Source: Gloeopeniophorella convolvens (lineage: Eukaryota; Basidiomycota; Agaricomycetes; Russulales). Taken from it: 64,000 nucleotides of DNA. The notes beneath the pieces are model-generated. The model saw only the letters and a list, made by a program, of their open reading frames with translations. It had not been told where the DNA came from and made no database searches. The stretch is taken from the NCBI GenBank assembly GCA_022496205.1, contig WTXD01000026.1:124001-188000 (forward strand). The letters are read 5' to 3'. How positions within the stretch are numbered: position 1 is the stretch's first letter; each line of letters begins with the position of its first letter. Positions 23,188 to 34,100 of this stretch are shown one piece after another. The position numbers and the translations under genes are program-made.

Positions 23188-25184
23188 CGAGAGGATCAAG
23201 GTGAGCGAATTTCAACACGCGCGTTTTGCCGCTCGTGCTGACAACCTCCGAGGAATGCGGCAGTAAAGTTGGCAAGCAGGTCGCGTAGAATGCGTCTTCA
23301 GTACTGTATCTGGCCGGCGGTCAATACCGGTCGTCTTGTGATTGTCTCATGTTAGCGCTAGCGTCCGCTGATCTAGTTCCGAATCTTCTCACTGTAAATA
23401 TCGTGCGGCGGATAGGGTGTCGGCGGGTGTCAAAGAGAGGGTTTGCAGCCTAGTGGAGGCCTCGATTCAGGATCTTGTTTGTGTAGTGTATCAAGAATTG
23501 GCCATATAATGTAACCAACTCGGACTTGAATTAGTCGCCATCGAAGAGGACTGAGTTCTAGGGGCTCGGATGTTTCTCCTGCGACGGCATGCATCACCAA
23601 AACCCGGAAACGTTTGTAGGCCGATGTCAGCGCTAGCAGCTGTAAGTCCCACAATGGCCACGAGGAACACTAGGCCATGGTGCATTCCGTGCCTATTTAA
23701 TCGATTGTAAAAATTTGGCTATAGTCTCTGGCAGGTATTGTATGCACTGTTAATTATATTGAGATTTAAAACATCTCATATACTGTACAGAGATGGTAAT
23801 GCCCCGCAAGCCCCTACACAGCGTGCAGCCATCACACGGCTGTCTCAATCACCCCTTCCTCGTCACCCCCCACCTGAGTCCCTGCAAGTACGATCGCCGC
23901 CACGACCGCGTCATTCCGCCAGCGTGCAATGGCGACGATGCCAAGCACATGCACTCACCTTGCGCACCATCTAGCGAGGCGCCGCGCGAGCAGCGCCGAG
24001 TCGTTTGTGTCAGACGAGTGCGCTATCGCGCGCGCCACGCAGCATGGCGTTTGTGACAGCCACATGAGCTTATCCGTCAGCAGGCCCACGCAAACCGCTG
24101 GCTGATAAACCGAGTCAGCACGCTGGGAAGAAAGGCGTTTTTGGAAACGGCGCGCACCGTCAATCACCAAGCACTCGACATGTGCAGACCCTACCGGTGA
24201 AAACAAGTTTGGCACGAGTCCGGTCGCAGGCGCAGGTAGTGGGCTCCATCATCACACCGCCGCATGCCAACAGTGCGCCGGTCATGCACTACACTCGTAC
24301 ACCGAATCCGCTCCTCAAAGCCGGGCTACACCGCGGGGCACATCAGCAAAAGAAGCGTGCAGCGCCTGCCTTGCCCAGCGGCGCATGCTTGAGGTCATCT
24401 TGATCCCAAGGTGCGCCCTCGATGTGCCACCGACGTCCGCGTCGCACCCGAGCACGTACTCTGACAGGCTCGGCCATATCCTCACGGCTACAGACATGGT
24501 GAATGGGCGCGTGCATGGGTATTTGTATGCCCAAGGTATCAGTCGTGCTACTGAGTGGGAGAGGGAAGGGACACACCTTGCGCTGCGGCACGGTGTGTGA
24601 CTCTGCTCGAGCGGTTGAGATATAGGTTGCATGGGGATGTGCGCATACAGATTGCAGAAGAGCGGCACGCACACGAGCAGACGCGCCAGGGTGACGGAGT
24701 CGGAACTCCCTTCGGGTTTGAATCAGGGAGGTCGCCACAAGGGCTCTACAGTGGCGGAGTGAGCGACAGTATGGGGACAGAGATGCTAGCCCTCACCCAG
24801 GGTACTGACGATGGCCATGCTGTTCGACTTGGGCATGCCACGCATGAAAAGGTACGACGGGTGCAGCGACTTTGAGTACAACACAGGGGCGGCGACGTAG
24901 CCCTTGGAGCTGCGCTTTGAAGAGCGAAGTTGTGTTGTCTTGGGGCGCGCGCTCGCGCGCAGAGTCAAGTTATTCAAGGTTGCCGCGCAAGACGATGGAT
25001 AGTCTTGGGTCGAAAGAGCACAAGGGCATGCTCCGGCCTTCGAGTCGGCCTGAGTCGATTGTCTCCTAAAGCAGACCTTAGTAACGGAGGACAGTCGTTC
25101 CATCTGCCAGTGAGTCAGCAAGCTCTGGTGGCGGTGGCTCATGGCAGCTCTGGCACCGGGTAAATATACCCAAATAAACCGATA
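23188..25184. other. block A gene-poor spacer
   Basis: About 2 kb matched by 37535-39440 in block B. Several stretches are open in both copies (for example minus strand about 23955-24215 and plus strand about 24660-24870), but between the copies most differences I compared change residues and several indels break the frames. I see remnants at best and no gene I can name. Confidence 0.4.
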
Positions 25185-25186
25185 TA

Positions 25187-25768
25187 AGGCAGGGCTCACT
25201 GGGAACCGGCACGTTATGTAAGCGGCGCTTATGGTGACGTAAACGGCAAAATTTGCGAATCTGAGAGGCGTTTGGGGAGGCTGAAGTGCTAGCCAAGTGC
25301 TGGCATGGCTTGAGGAGCTATGATGCTGGACCAGATGGGCCCATTATTCCTTCTGTATGTTTATGAGATGCAAATTCAAGACTTTTTTCTTATTCCCACA
25401 GTGAATACAGAGCAGGGAAGGGAACCGAGAGTTGCACAGTGTCGGGAGGGAGACGACGCACAGAGCCGGACTTCCGGGCCGCCTTCCCGGAGTAACGTAA
25501 CTGCGGCAAAATTCGATATTTCCTCAGCCCAAGAAACTCTCATTTGGCAGGAAATGCACAGAAAACATGTTTAAAACAATCAAACTTAGTAGTCATATTT
25601 CTCCACAATGTCATATCATTTTGAAAAAATCTCTTCAGGGCTTGATAGGATGGTACAAGCACTACATTTTCCAGCATTTACATTGCCAGACTCATGTGCA
25701 AAACAGGAGGAATACAGACTGCTGAATCTGCTGACATAAACTGTGCCGGTTCCTGGTGAGCCCTGCCT
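25187..25768. mobile_element. 582-bp MITE-like element with TIRs, TA target duplication
   Basis: Inverted termini: the left end AGGCAGGGCTCACTGGGAAC (from 25187) matches the reverse complement of the right end (25768 inward) with two mismatches over ~26 bp, and similarity continues imperfectly to ~40 bp. TA flanks both ends (25185-25186 and 25769-25770), the Tc1/mariner-type signature. The interior is AT-richer than the surroundings and has no transposase, so it is non-autonomous. The equivalent site in block B (about 39445) is empty. Confidence 0.8.
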
Positions 25769-25962
25769 TACTAGTACACACGATGACTGGCGCCAATTTC
25801 GAGTCACTTTATATGGCGCCTGGAGGCTGGGAGACCGTCATGCATGACGGTCGCGCAGAAGCCCAAACATCCCAGGTCTCAACGAAGGCGACTCGCGAAA
25901 TATTGCGTGCTTGACGCACATCGACCTCGTGCTCACCACACCTCTTATCAGCATCCCTACCA

Positions 25963-25968
25963 TATATA
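25963..25968 (+). promoter_or_regulatory. TATA box TATATA of dioxygenase copy A
   Basis: Located 72 nt upstream of the ATG at 26035. The same box sits 72 nt upstream of copy B, and the intervening leader is identical in both copies. Confidence 0.6.
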
Positions 25969-26034
25969 CCTTCCCGAATGTCGTTTCCACGAGTCCTAAC
26001 ACTGGACCTGGTCCCACAAGACTGAACCTGAAGC

Positions 26035-27269
26035 ATGGCCCCCGCCCCTCGCTCGCTACTTGGCTCCCTCTCCGACTTTGAGTGGCAAGACGAGACCACG
26101 CACATCGGCACGCGCTTCCCGAGCCCGAACGTCCAGCTCTCGTCCTTCCTCACCGCCCCGAACGCCGACGACCTCCTCCGCGACCTCGCAACGCTCGTCT
26201 CGTATCGCGGCGTCATCTTCTTCTCCAACCAGGACATCACCGTTGAGCAACAGAAGCAGCTGGGCCAGCAACTCGGCGAGCTTAGCGGGAAGCCAGCGAC
26301 GTCGAAGCTGCATGTACGGCCCATCACGCAGAGCACGGCTGAGCTTGGCGAGGAGATTTCTGTCATCTCGTCGAAAGGGTGCGTACCAAGAGCGTTGGGC
26401 GTGCGATGAACCGTCACGATGCAGTGGGCTTGGGCGTGTTGGCTTGGAGGCGAAGACGCGCGCGAGCAATGGGTGGCACGCCGACATCACATCCGAGCCA
26501 ATACCATCAGACTATGCCGTATACGTCTTTTGGTCCAAGTTTAACTCTGCTTGACGAGTCACTCTAGATCTTGAAGCTCGACACCCTCCCACCAGTAGGT
26601 GGTGATACTCTGGCGCGTCCTACCCACTCGTTTCACTTTACGGACGATGTTTATAGGAAGCTTTAGTGGCGAGTGGCTATGAGGCATACGACCGTCTGTC
26701 GCCAGCCTTCCAACGGTTCCTCGAGGGTTCACCGCGCTCCACGACGGCAGCTTCTTCGTCAAGTACGCCTTCGGGACCCCCCGTCCAGCAACACCGTGGT
26801 GCGCCCGAGAACGTTGGGTCCAACTCAGCGCAGTGCAGTACACTTGGGATCCGTCACTGTCCCCGATTTGCTCACGAAAACGGTAGCCCGGTCATTCTCA
26901 AGAACCCGGTGACGGGATGCAAGACGCTCTTCGTCAACAAGAGCTCCACAAAGCGTATCATTGATCTCGGAAGAAAAATCTAATCACATCCTCGACTATC
27001 TCTTCCGACACGTTGCAGAGAACTACGATCTCTAAGTGCGGTACCGTCGGAAGAGGGACGACGTCGCGATCTGGGACAATCGGTCAAATCTCCACACTGC
27101 AACGTGAGTACCCCTGCCACCTGTGTAGCCCTCGTGCGAGACATCGCTCTTGATGTGGCATAGCTACGGCTACATTGACGAGCGGGAGGGCAGCCGGGTG
27201 GTCAACCTTGGGGAGAGACCGTTCTTCGGCGCAAAGAGCAAGTCGCGCCGTGAGGACCTCGGTCTCTAG
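26035..27269 (+). pseudogene. TauD/TfdA-type dioxygenase, decayed copy A
   Basis: Aligned to the intact copy at 39693-40948. Exon 1 (from 26035) and the exon with WHAD are still good. The donor after GGDTL is GC instead of GT, and exon 4 has lost a G at its first codons (TGGCGAG versus TGGGCGAG) and another base after the block FLEG. Further indels hit the following ~60 bases. Exon 5 has lost 2 bases near 26970 and carries a TAA (27034-27036) where copy B has CAA. The end (EDLGL, stop 27267-27269) is still recognisable. The gene cannot give a full dioxygenase. The promoter with its TATA box is intact, so a truncated transcript is possible. Confidence 0.85.
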
Positions 27270-27734
27270 GGACGCACCAGACTTCCCTTGTATTGTACTA
27301 TAGCCACCGAGCTGGAGACAAATCCCAATTGATTTACTGTAGAATATTCGACGTTTTCATCAGCACTGCGGAGCGTTGACCCTCGCACGCACTGAGAATT
27401 GCAGATAATCACGCACGATCACCAGTGCAGGAATCCGATCCTTCACAATCAGTGCACGAAGCTACTTTCACGTCATAGGCGAGACCACAATCTCGAAGGC
27501 GAATGATGAATAATTGGCACGCCCAGTTTACGGCGTGTGGATATCGTTTGTCGGTTCGAAGGCCGTGCAATGTCCAATGCACTCGCAGTTCGATTGGAAC
27601 GGACGACCAACGGACGACTCTACAACGCATCTGCACTAGTAGGCGAAAGAAGGCGGTGCAAAGCCATGGAAGGTCGTACTAAAACACCCTACAATCATCC
27701 AGAGGCGCGTGAAATAAGCCCAGCGTCGACGTGG
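27270..27734. other. intergenic between dioxygenase relic and Hva1 remnant
   Basis: No gene seen. Matches 40949-41600 of block B with indels. Confidence 0.4.
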
Positions 27735-27808
27735 TCATTCTCCGTCGTCTTGCATGCAACTCCAGATTTGACCTCGTTGAGCTCGCGCGCGAGTCGAACG
27801 ATGCCATT
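27735..27808 (-). pseudogene. Hva1-TUDOR gene, last-exon remnant (copy A)
   Basis: On the minus strand the stretch reads NGIVRLARELNEVKSG, matching the last exon (NDVVKLAHELNEVKSG) of the intact gene at 41600-42030. The first three exons are missing: about 350 bp present in block B between 41700 and 42060 is deleted near 27825. The TATA-containing promoter (CTATATAG near 27890) remains. Confidence 0.7.
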
Positions 27809-27879
27809 CTGAAGCCAAGTTAGCCCTGTCATACTGTGTCTCATGGGTGTAGATACTGGATGTGAGCTACGTAGGAAGG

Positions 27880-28267
27880 GATGTCAACGTGCTATATAGT
27901 GCGCTATGCCACGACCAGATCGTGGCGTACGTCCTTTAGGAATGCTGGTGAAGGCCTCTTTAGTATCTGCGTTTCCACCTGGCAGGTGAGAACCATTCAA
28001 GGAGCAAAACGAGCAACCTACCGCACGCTCGACTGACGCGCTGCGGCGGCGCGCGGCTTCCAGGCCACCGGCGCCAAGTTGATGCACCATGCCCAATGAT
28101 GTGGCTGAATGTCGTCCATAAGGAAGCCGCGACTTCCACCAGGCTGGTACAGGAGGAACGTAGAAGGCCCCACAGCACACGGTGGGAACCGGAGGCCCTG
28201 GCGCAGCAGGGCCAAGCACTGATGAAGATCCTTCAGTGCACCCTGTGGCCGTGCGCCACAGCGTGCG
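27880..28267. other. tail of block A, no gene seen
   Basis: Matches 42090-42545 of block B. On the minus strand both copies can be read as FLLYQPGGSR with similar flanks, but the frame does not stay open in both and I do not recognise it. Confidence 0.35.
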
Positions 28268-28619
28268 TGGACGCGAACTGTGACCACCGAGGTAAGAAGA
28301 AGCGACGACCATGACGGGCGGCGACATTAAAACTGACGAACATTGGTTTGACCGAAAGTATCGACTGAGCAGGATTTGGTCTCATTAATATAATATGGTT
28401 TGTCCCTAGAGCACGCTCCGGGTTTCACGAATTGATAATAGCATCCATCGTTCTGAAGCGCTAAACGGATCAGAGTTCAATCAGCGTTGGCAATAGGCGC
28501 ATCTCACAAATAGATACAAAAAACGACCTTTTGCCTTGTAACGACAATGGCGTTGCTCATACATCGTCGTACCGGATTGGAAAATATATACTAGAGCACA
28601 CAATCAACGGGGCCGGGAA

Positions 28620-30408
28620 TTAGGGCGATCGGGGGAGAAAAAAAGGTACTTTGCGACGCACCTCTCCGCAACATCGGCCGTCCCTGGATCCTCTCTCAGC
28701 CTGTAGCGCCTGCGCGGGGGCCGCATCATCCTCCACCAGAGTCCCGCCTCTCAGATCATCGTAGAACGCCGGCGTCAGGCCCGCTTTCGCGCGACCCTCG
28801 ACGTTGAATGGGCCCTTGACCTCTCCATGCCACCCCTTGCCACCTCCCCGCGGAACGCACGAACAGGCTCGACCCGCCGCAGACCCACGTGAACCACCGA
28901 GGCCCGTCATCACATGCGTCACCTCGTCCGCGTGGATGATCTTCAGTGCGCCGACACTCTCCGCATCGCCTGCTCGCTCGAACCGCGCGATCGTTGCCGG
29001 GTTCACGTCCAGGCCGCACGCCCCGTGCACCAGATAGATGAGTGCCAGGCGCGAGCGCAGCGAGTGTGCGCTTGCGCGTGCCGAGTCCCACAGCGCGGCG
29101 TGAACGGGGAGCGATCCGTAGGTCGTACCGAGCGTGGGAAGCCGGCCGGTGAGAAGGGAGAAGTGCTTTGCTTCGTCGAGGGCCATCTTCGTGAAGTCTG
29201 AGAAGAAGGCCGGCGGGAGGTCGGGGTGGGTGGGTCCGAAGCGTACCATGATGTCCCAGCTATCCGATGTATGGGAGGTATCCGAGGTGGCGAATGGGAA
29301 GGGCGGCATACGCTAGGTCGATGCTGAAAGGGATAGTTGTCAGCGTTGGCACATCTGGGTCAGATGGTGACGCACGCCCATTGCTCGATATTTGCGAGCG
29401 CGTGGAGCATCCCGACACGATTCTTGCGCTTATTCGCTTTGACCGGGTCGACGATGCTCTTCTTGTAGATGTCGTCACGCGGAGGAACGTCCGGTGGGCT
29501 CGGTGCATGGGTGGCTTTGCTGCCTATCGACGACAGTGGGCCGGTACGGAACAGTTGGACAGCGTGGCGTGTGCGCTCAACCTGGGCATCATTTAGCGAA
29601 TGAAAACATACAGACAATCGCGTGAAGAACCTTGAGGGTGAGGTTGGCGGTGTTCAGGATAAGGACAGCCCACTGCATCGTGATCCAGTGCCTTCAGTGC
29701 ATTGTGAAGGGGAACCATAGCCTCTTCCTCAGCTTCTTGTGATAATAGGGAGAGCTTGGAGATATCGGGAACAGCCACAGGTGACGGGTCGGGGAATCCT
29801 GGGGAAGTATTCGAGTTGGCGTATAGCGGCGGAACGGCCACCGCGCCTTCGGACACCGGCCGCAGCTCGACTAACCTCCGACCTCGACCCTCCTCCGAGG
29901 TCTCCAGCCAGACATTCCCTGGGCTACCGTCTGCATCAGAGCGCACTTCTACTTTGTATGTGCATGCTTTGAGACCGGTTATGCTCTCGCCGGTTTCGAG
30001 GTCGGAATCGTATCTGTAATGGAGGCTACCTCATTAAACCACAAAACCGAATCACGGCAGGCGTACCCATGCCACGGACAAACTGCCACTGCGCTCCCAT
30101 CGTATTCCTCGATATCCGCATGGGACAGGTCAGCACCAAGGTGAGGACACGCCGACTCCATCGCGTATAGCTGATTGACGTTGTCTTCGCGCGTATCGGG
30201 CGGCACAGCGGTGTCATTCGATTCCGAGAGCCGGAAGAGGATGAGAGAATGGTATTTCCCCTCCTCTGAGCGAAGACTGAGGAAATAGCGGAAATGAGTG
30301 AAAAGATGGGTGTATGGTCCGATACTGCAGGTATGAGGGTCATCGCATTGGCAAGTAGGCGCAGAGAACCTACTCGAGGAATTGTGAGTTCGCACAGTTC
30401 GCGCCCAT
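28620..30408 (-). pseudogene. Rieske-DUF455 gene, decayed copy B
   Basis: Paralogue of 14843-16715. The Rieske part is intact and even more canonical (CPHLGADLSH, CPWHG), with the start at 30408. Exon 4 has a 7-bp insertion around 29680-29690 that shifts the frame and leads to an early stop in the region equivalent to residue ~200. In the DUF455 part, deletions of 1, 7 and 1 bp (28850-28900) shift the frame over the segment with the conserved HRWF motif before restoring it, so residues after ADEVTHV are scrambled. The donor equivalent to the optional 48-nt intron is GC. A short Rieske-only product is conceivable; the fusion enzyme is lost. Confidence 0.85.
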
Positions 30409-31181
30409 GATGGAGTGATGAGGAAGTGCCGAAGTGCTTCTCGAAAAGCCTCTCGTTCTATTGCCCTGAACTGCCACGGGGCGCCAGAGTTGGGCGGTGC
30501 ATGGATGGTGCTACTTTGTAAAGGCTAGGAAAGATAAGCGTATGCTGGAGCAAACACGCAGAGCGTACCTTCGAGTTGTGCCTCCTATGCAGACGATGGG
30601 CACTGGACAGCGCTGACAGAGGAGAACAGCCTTCGGGCCACCATGGCCAGCCTTGAGCTTGAGCCGTGATTGATCGTTCGTGGACCGTCGTGTTGATTCG
30701 GGCCGAACGGCCGAAAGGTTCAGACGTCCTTGGCAGTCTCTGTCAGTCTCACCGCCGCACCGCCGCCACTTGTCCGATCCGAGTCTTCACTTGGACTCGA
30801 ACGTCGAACTGCCATCTGCGCGCGCATTCGGCCCCCGCACGTAGCGCGCCGCCAATGCCAGACACCATATTCTGATCAGCCTCATACGTCAGTTCTAACA
30901 GCGCTGGCAATTGTGTGTGCGAGCTGAATCATGTACCCGTTATGGGCTATTATGGGCTGCCATCAGTGTGTCACTGCCAGGCACAGCCTGTAGAAAATTT
31001 CGGAGACGAATTGAGTAAGTTCACTGCCTGTTGGACGTGGCCGGGGCATGATCGCGCTCACATACTAGCCCCTGCATAGCCATGTATCTACTGGGATCCC
31101 TGCTTACTGGCACCTCCCATTCTCTCCCCACCTTTGCTCGCCACCTCGCACGAGTTGTGCCGCCCCAAGGGAGACGCATTG
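30409..31181. other. divergent promoter region, block B
   Basis: Counterpart of 16716-17436. No gene seen. Confidence 0.45.
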
Positions 31182-34100
31182 ATGTCTGACTCTGATCCCT
31201 CTTATGGGCCTCCGGATGAGGCTACCTTTCTCCAGTCTCTTCTTCGTGAAGCTCTATCCAAGTACCAGAGTGACACTGAAGTAGATCTTGCTGTGCATCC
31301 CATCGCCAACAAACTCAAGGACTGTCTCACTGTCGATGCCGTGATCGCCGTTTTTCAAGGCGAACTTCATCATACCAAGGATGTGAAGAGAAGAAGGCTT
31401 GTTGAAGCTCTCAAACCCACGGTAGAAATTACACTGGCGCTGGTCGAGAATGAATGCGTGGCTGGGTTCGTCGGATCGGTGAGTTCCTGCCACGACACGC
31501 CAATTCGCCCTTTAGTTCCCTGACCAAGCTGGAATAGATATTCCCGCCAGGGGGTGCGATCTTGGGCAGCATCGGCGTTGTTCTTCGCGTACGTGCTGAG
31601 CAGCTTCGGTTCATGGCCCCGCGGCTGATGATTTGACAGACACTAAAGAAAGTTGGTGCCGACTATGACGGGATCGTTGATATTTACAACTCGATCGCGA
31701 GGTTCCTTGAGCGCCTCAGGGTCTATATATCCATTTCACCTCCCCATCTGTCGGCGATCCTCATAAAGACGATAACCGAACTTCTCTCCATCTCCTCCAT
31801 GATCACAAAATGGGCCCAAAGGGGTTGGCTGAGTGAGTACATGTCTGACGTTGATCGATTCAAGAAACCTAACTGACTCTGCTCAGAGACTCTCGGCAAG
31901 TCGCTCATGGGAGACACGGAAATCACGGACGCATTGAAACGGTTGGACAAGCTCACGAATGAAGAGCTTTCGATGGCGGTGGCCGAGATACTGAAGGCGA
32001 TCCGTAATGTCGCACGAGACGTGAGTGCGGTCAAGGGAGGTATGTCGTCCGAAGTTCCGAGTTCTTCATCTCGCGCTTATAGCGTATATATCCCAAAGAT
32101 GTAGAGCAGAATCTCGGTATGTTGAACATGCTATGGCTGCGAAAACTATTACAGACAACTTACATTGACAATAGATACGACGCGGACGATGGCGGCGGGT
32201 CTGACAGAGATGCAACGTCCGTCATGCCTCGAACGGGCCGCAGTTGTCTATGGTCACTGACGACCCCCTTCCTCAGGAAATGAACTGAGGCGCCGCTTCA
32301 GAGACTGGCTCTCTCCGCCCAACCCCACGACCAATCACCACAAGGCGCGCAATGTGCGCCATCGCGGTAGCGCCAAATGGCTTATCCAAGGGGAAACTTT
32401 CAAGAAGTGGAAATCGGAAGGAACCTTATTTTGGACACATGGGAAGGGTACGCCCCATGCGCCAACAACACCCTTGACATTTGACCGAGCTGCCCGTAGT
32501 TGGATCCGGAAAAACGGTCCTTTGGTACGTTAAATCACCACAAAACTGCCTTGGACGATCAGTAATCTCCCAACTAGTTCTGCCATCATCGATAACCTAT
32601 GGCCTACTGTCAAAACGGAGTCAGCCTCCATGGTGTACTTCTACTGCGATTTCCAGGATACCGCGAAGCAAGGCGTCCACGGCATCCTCCTCTCCTTCAT
32701 AATCCAGCTCTCCGAACAGTCTGATACCTACCTGAACATCTTATCCAGCTTATACTCCTCGCTCCCTGAGGGCTCCCCTAAGCCAAGCGATGACACCCTT
32801 GTGGATTGGTTGAAATGCATGCTCACGTTCCCTGGGAACGGCATCAGGTACATCATCATGGATGCTCTAGATGAGTGCCCTAGCTCCGGCGTCCCCATGC
32901 CGCGCACAGGCGTCACGAAGTTACTGAAGGAGCTCTGGGAACTATCCCGGCGGGTTCACAACCTACGCCTATGCGTGATGAGTCGCTTCGACCACGACAT
33001 CGGAACCGTTCTCAAGCCGTTGGCATCTCATTCCATGTCTCTTGAGGCGCAGGCTGGCCAAGCGCAGGATATGACTGACTATATCAGCTCCGTCATCGAC
33101 TCGGATTCGCGAATGAAGGAATGGGACCCGGAGATCAAGGACCTCGTCACTCGTGTCCTGTCGAGGAAGGCGCACGGAATGTAGGTCTCCACCAAGTCCT
33201 CCTTATCCAACCTGAGGTTCTCATATATCTCATGCAGGTTTCGATATGTACACTGCCAACTCGAAACGCTAAGCGATTGTCAACCGGCAGACATCCCAGC
33301 CGCCCTTGATGCATTGCCAGAAAGTCTCGAAGGGACTTACGAGCGCATCCTGCGGCACATCCCTGAGACGAAATGGAAACATGCCCACCTTCTTTTCCAG
33401 TCCCTCATGTTTGCAGCTCGTCCGCTCAGCCTCGTGGAGGCCGCCGAGATCCTTGCTATCGACTTCGACTCGGATCCTATTCCCACGCTCCGTCCAGAAA
33501 AGCGCCCAAACAATCCGGAGGCTGCCATCATGTCCACTTGTTCCACTCTCGTCATCATTGTCAAGGGCGACCAGGATTCCTCACGGATCGTGCAGTTCGC
33601 TCACATGTCGGTGCAGGAATACCTGACCTCGGATCGTCTCGCGCGGGCGGCCGACGGGCTGTCCCACTATCACGTGATTCCCGGGCTCGCCCATTCGCTT
33701 CTTGCGCAAGTCTGCATCAGTTCTATCCTCTTTGATGGACAACAACGATCACAAAAGACCGAATCCCCTGATTCTCCACTCTCCGACTATTCCAATCGCT
33801 ACTGGGCCTCGCACGCTCGATTCGATGGGGTGTCGCTCCGCATCACAGCCGCCTTGGAGCACTTGCTCGATCCTCAACGACCCAATTTCGACGATTGGGT
33901 GGGAAGGATGCACCTGGATGATTGCCCAGTCTCGGCGGAGATGGTCATTCAACCAATCTGCGATGATCGCGACGACCACGACTCGTCCCCCGGGTCTCCT
34001 CTGTATTACTCTGCGTTGCTGGGTCTCCGCCAGCTCGCCGACCACTTGGTCAAGTCCAATCCCCAGCACTTGAACGCTCCCCATGGCAAGAGCGGTGCAC

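Larger units (their letters stand above)
14610..28267. repeat. block A of a ~14-kb tandem segmental duplication
   Basis: This block aligns in the same order and orientation with 28270-42545. It starts in the last exon of the lectin gene (sequence around 14610-14640 matches 28270-28310) and ends with a ~300-bp tail (27960-28267) matching 42236-42545. The end of A abuts the start of B. Differences are scattered substitutions, small indels, one MITE insertion at 25187-25768 and ankyrin-unit number. Boundaries are accurate to about +/-20 bp by eye. Confidence 0.88.

Noticed and set aside
31134..31181. Upstream extension of STAND copy B
   Set aside because: The extra 16 codons contain no ATG start, and copy A aligns from the ATG at 31182.
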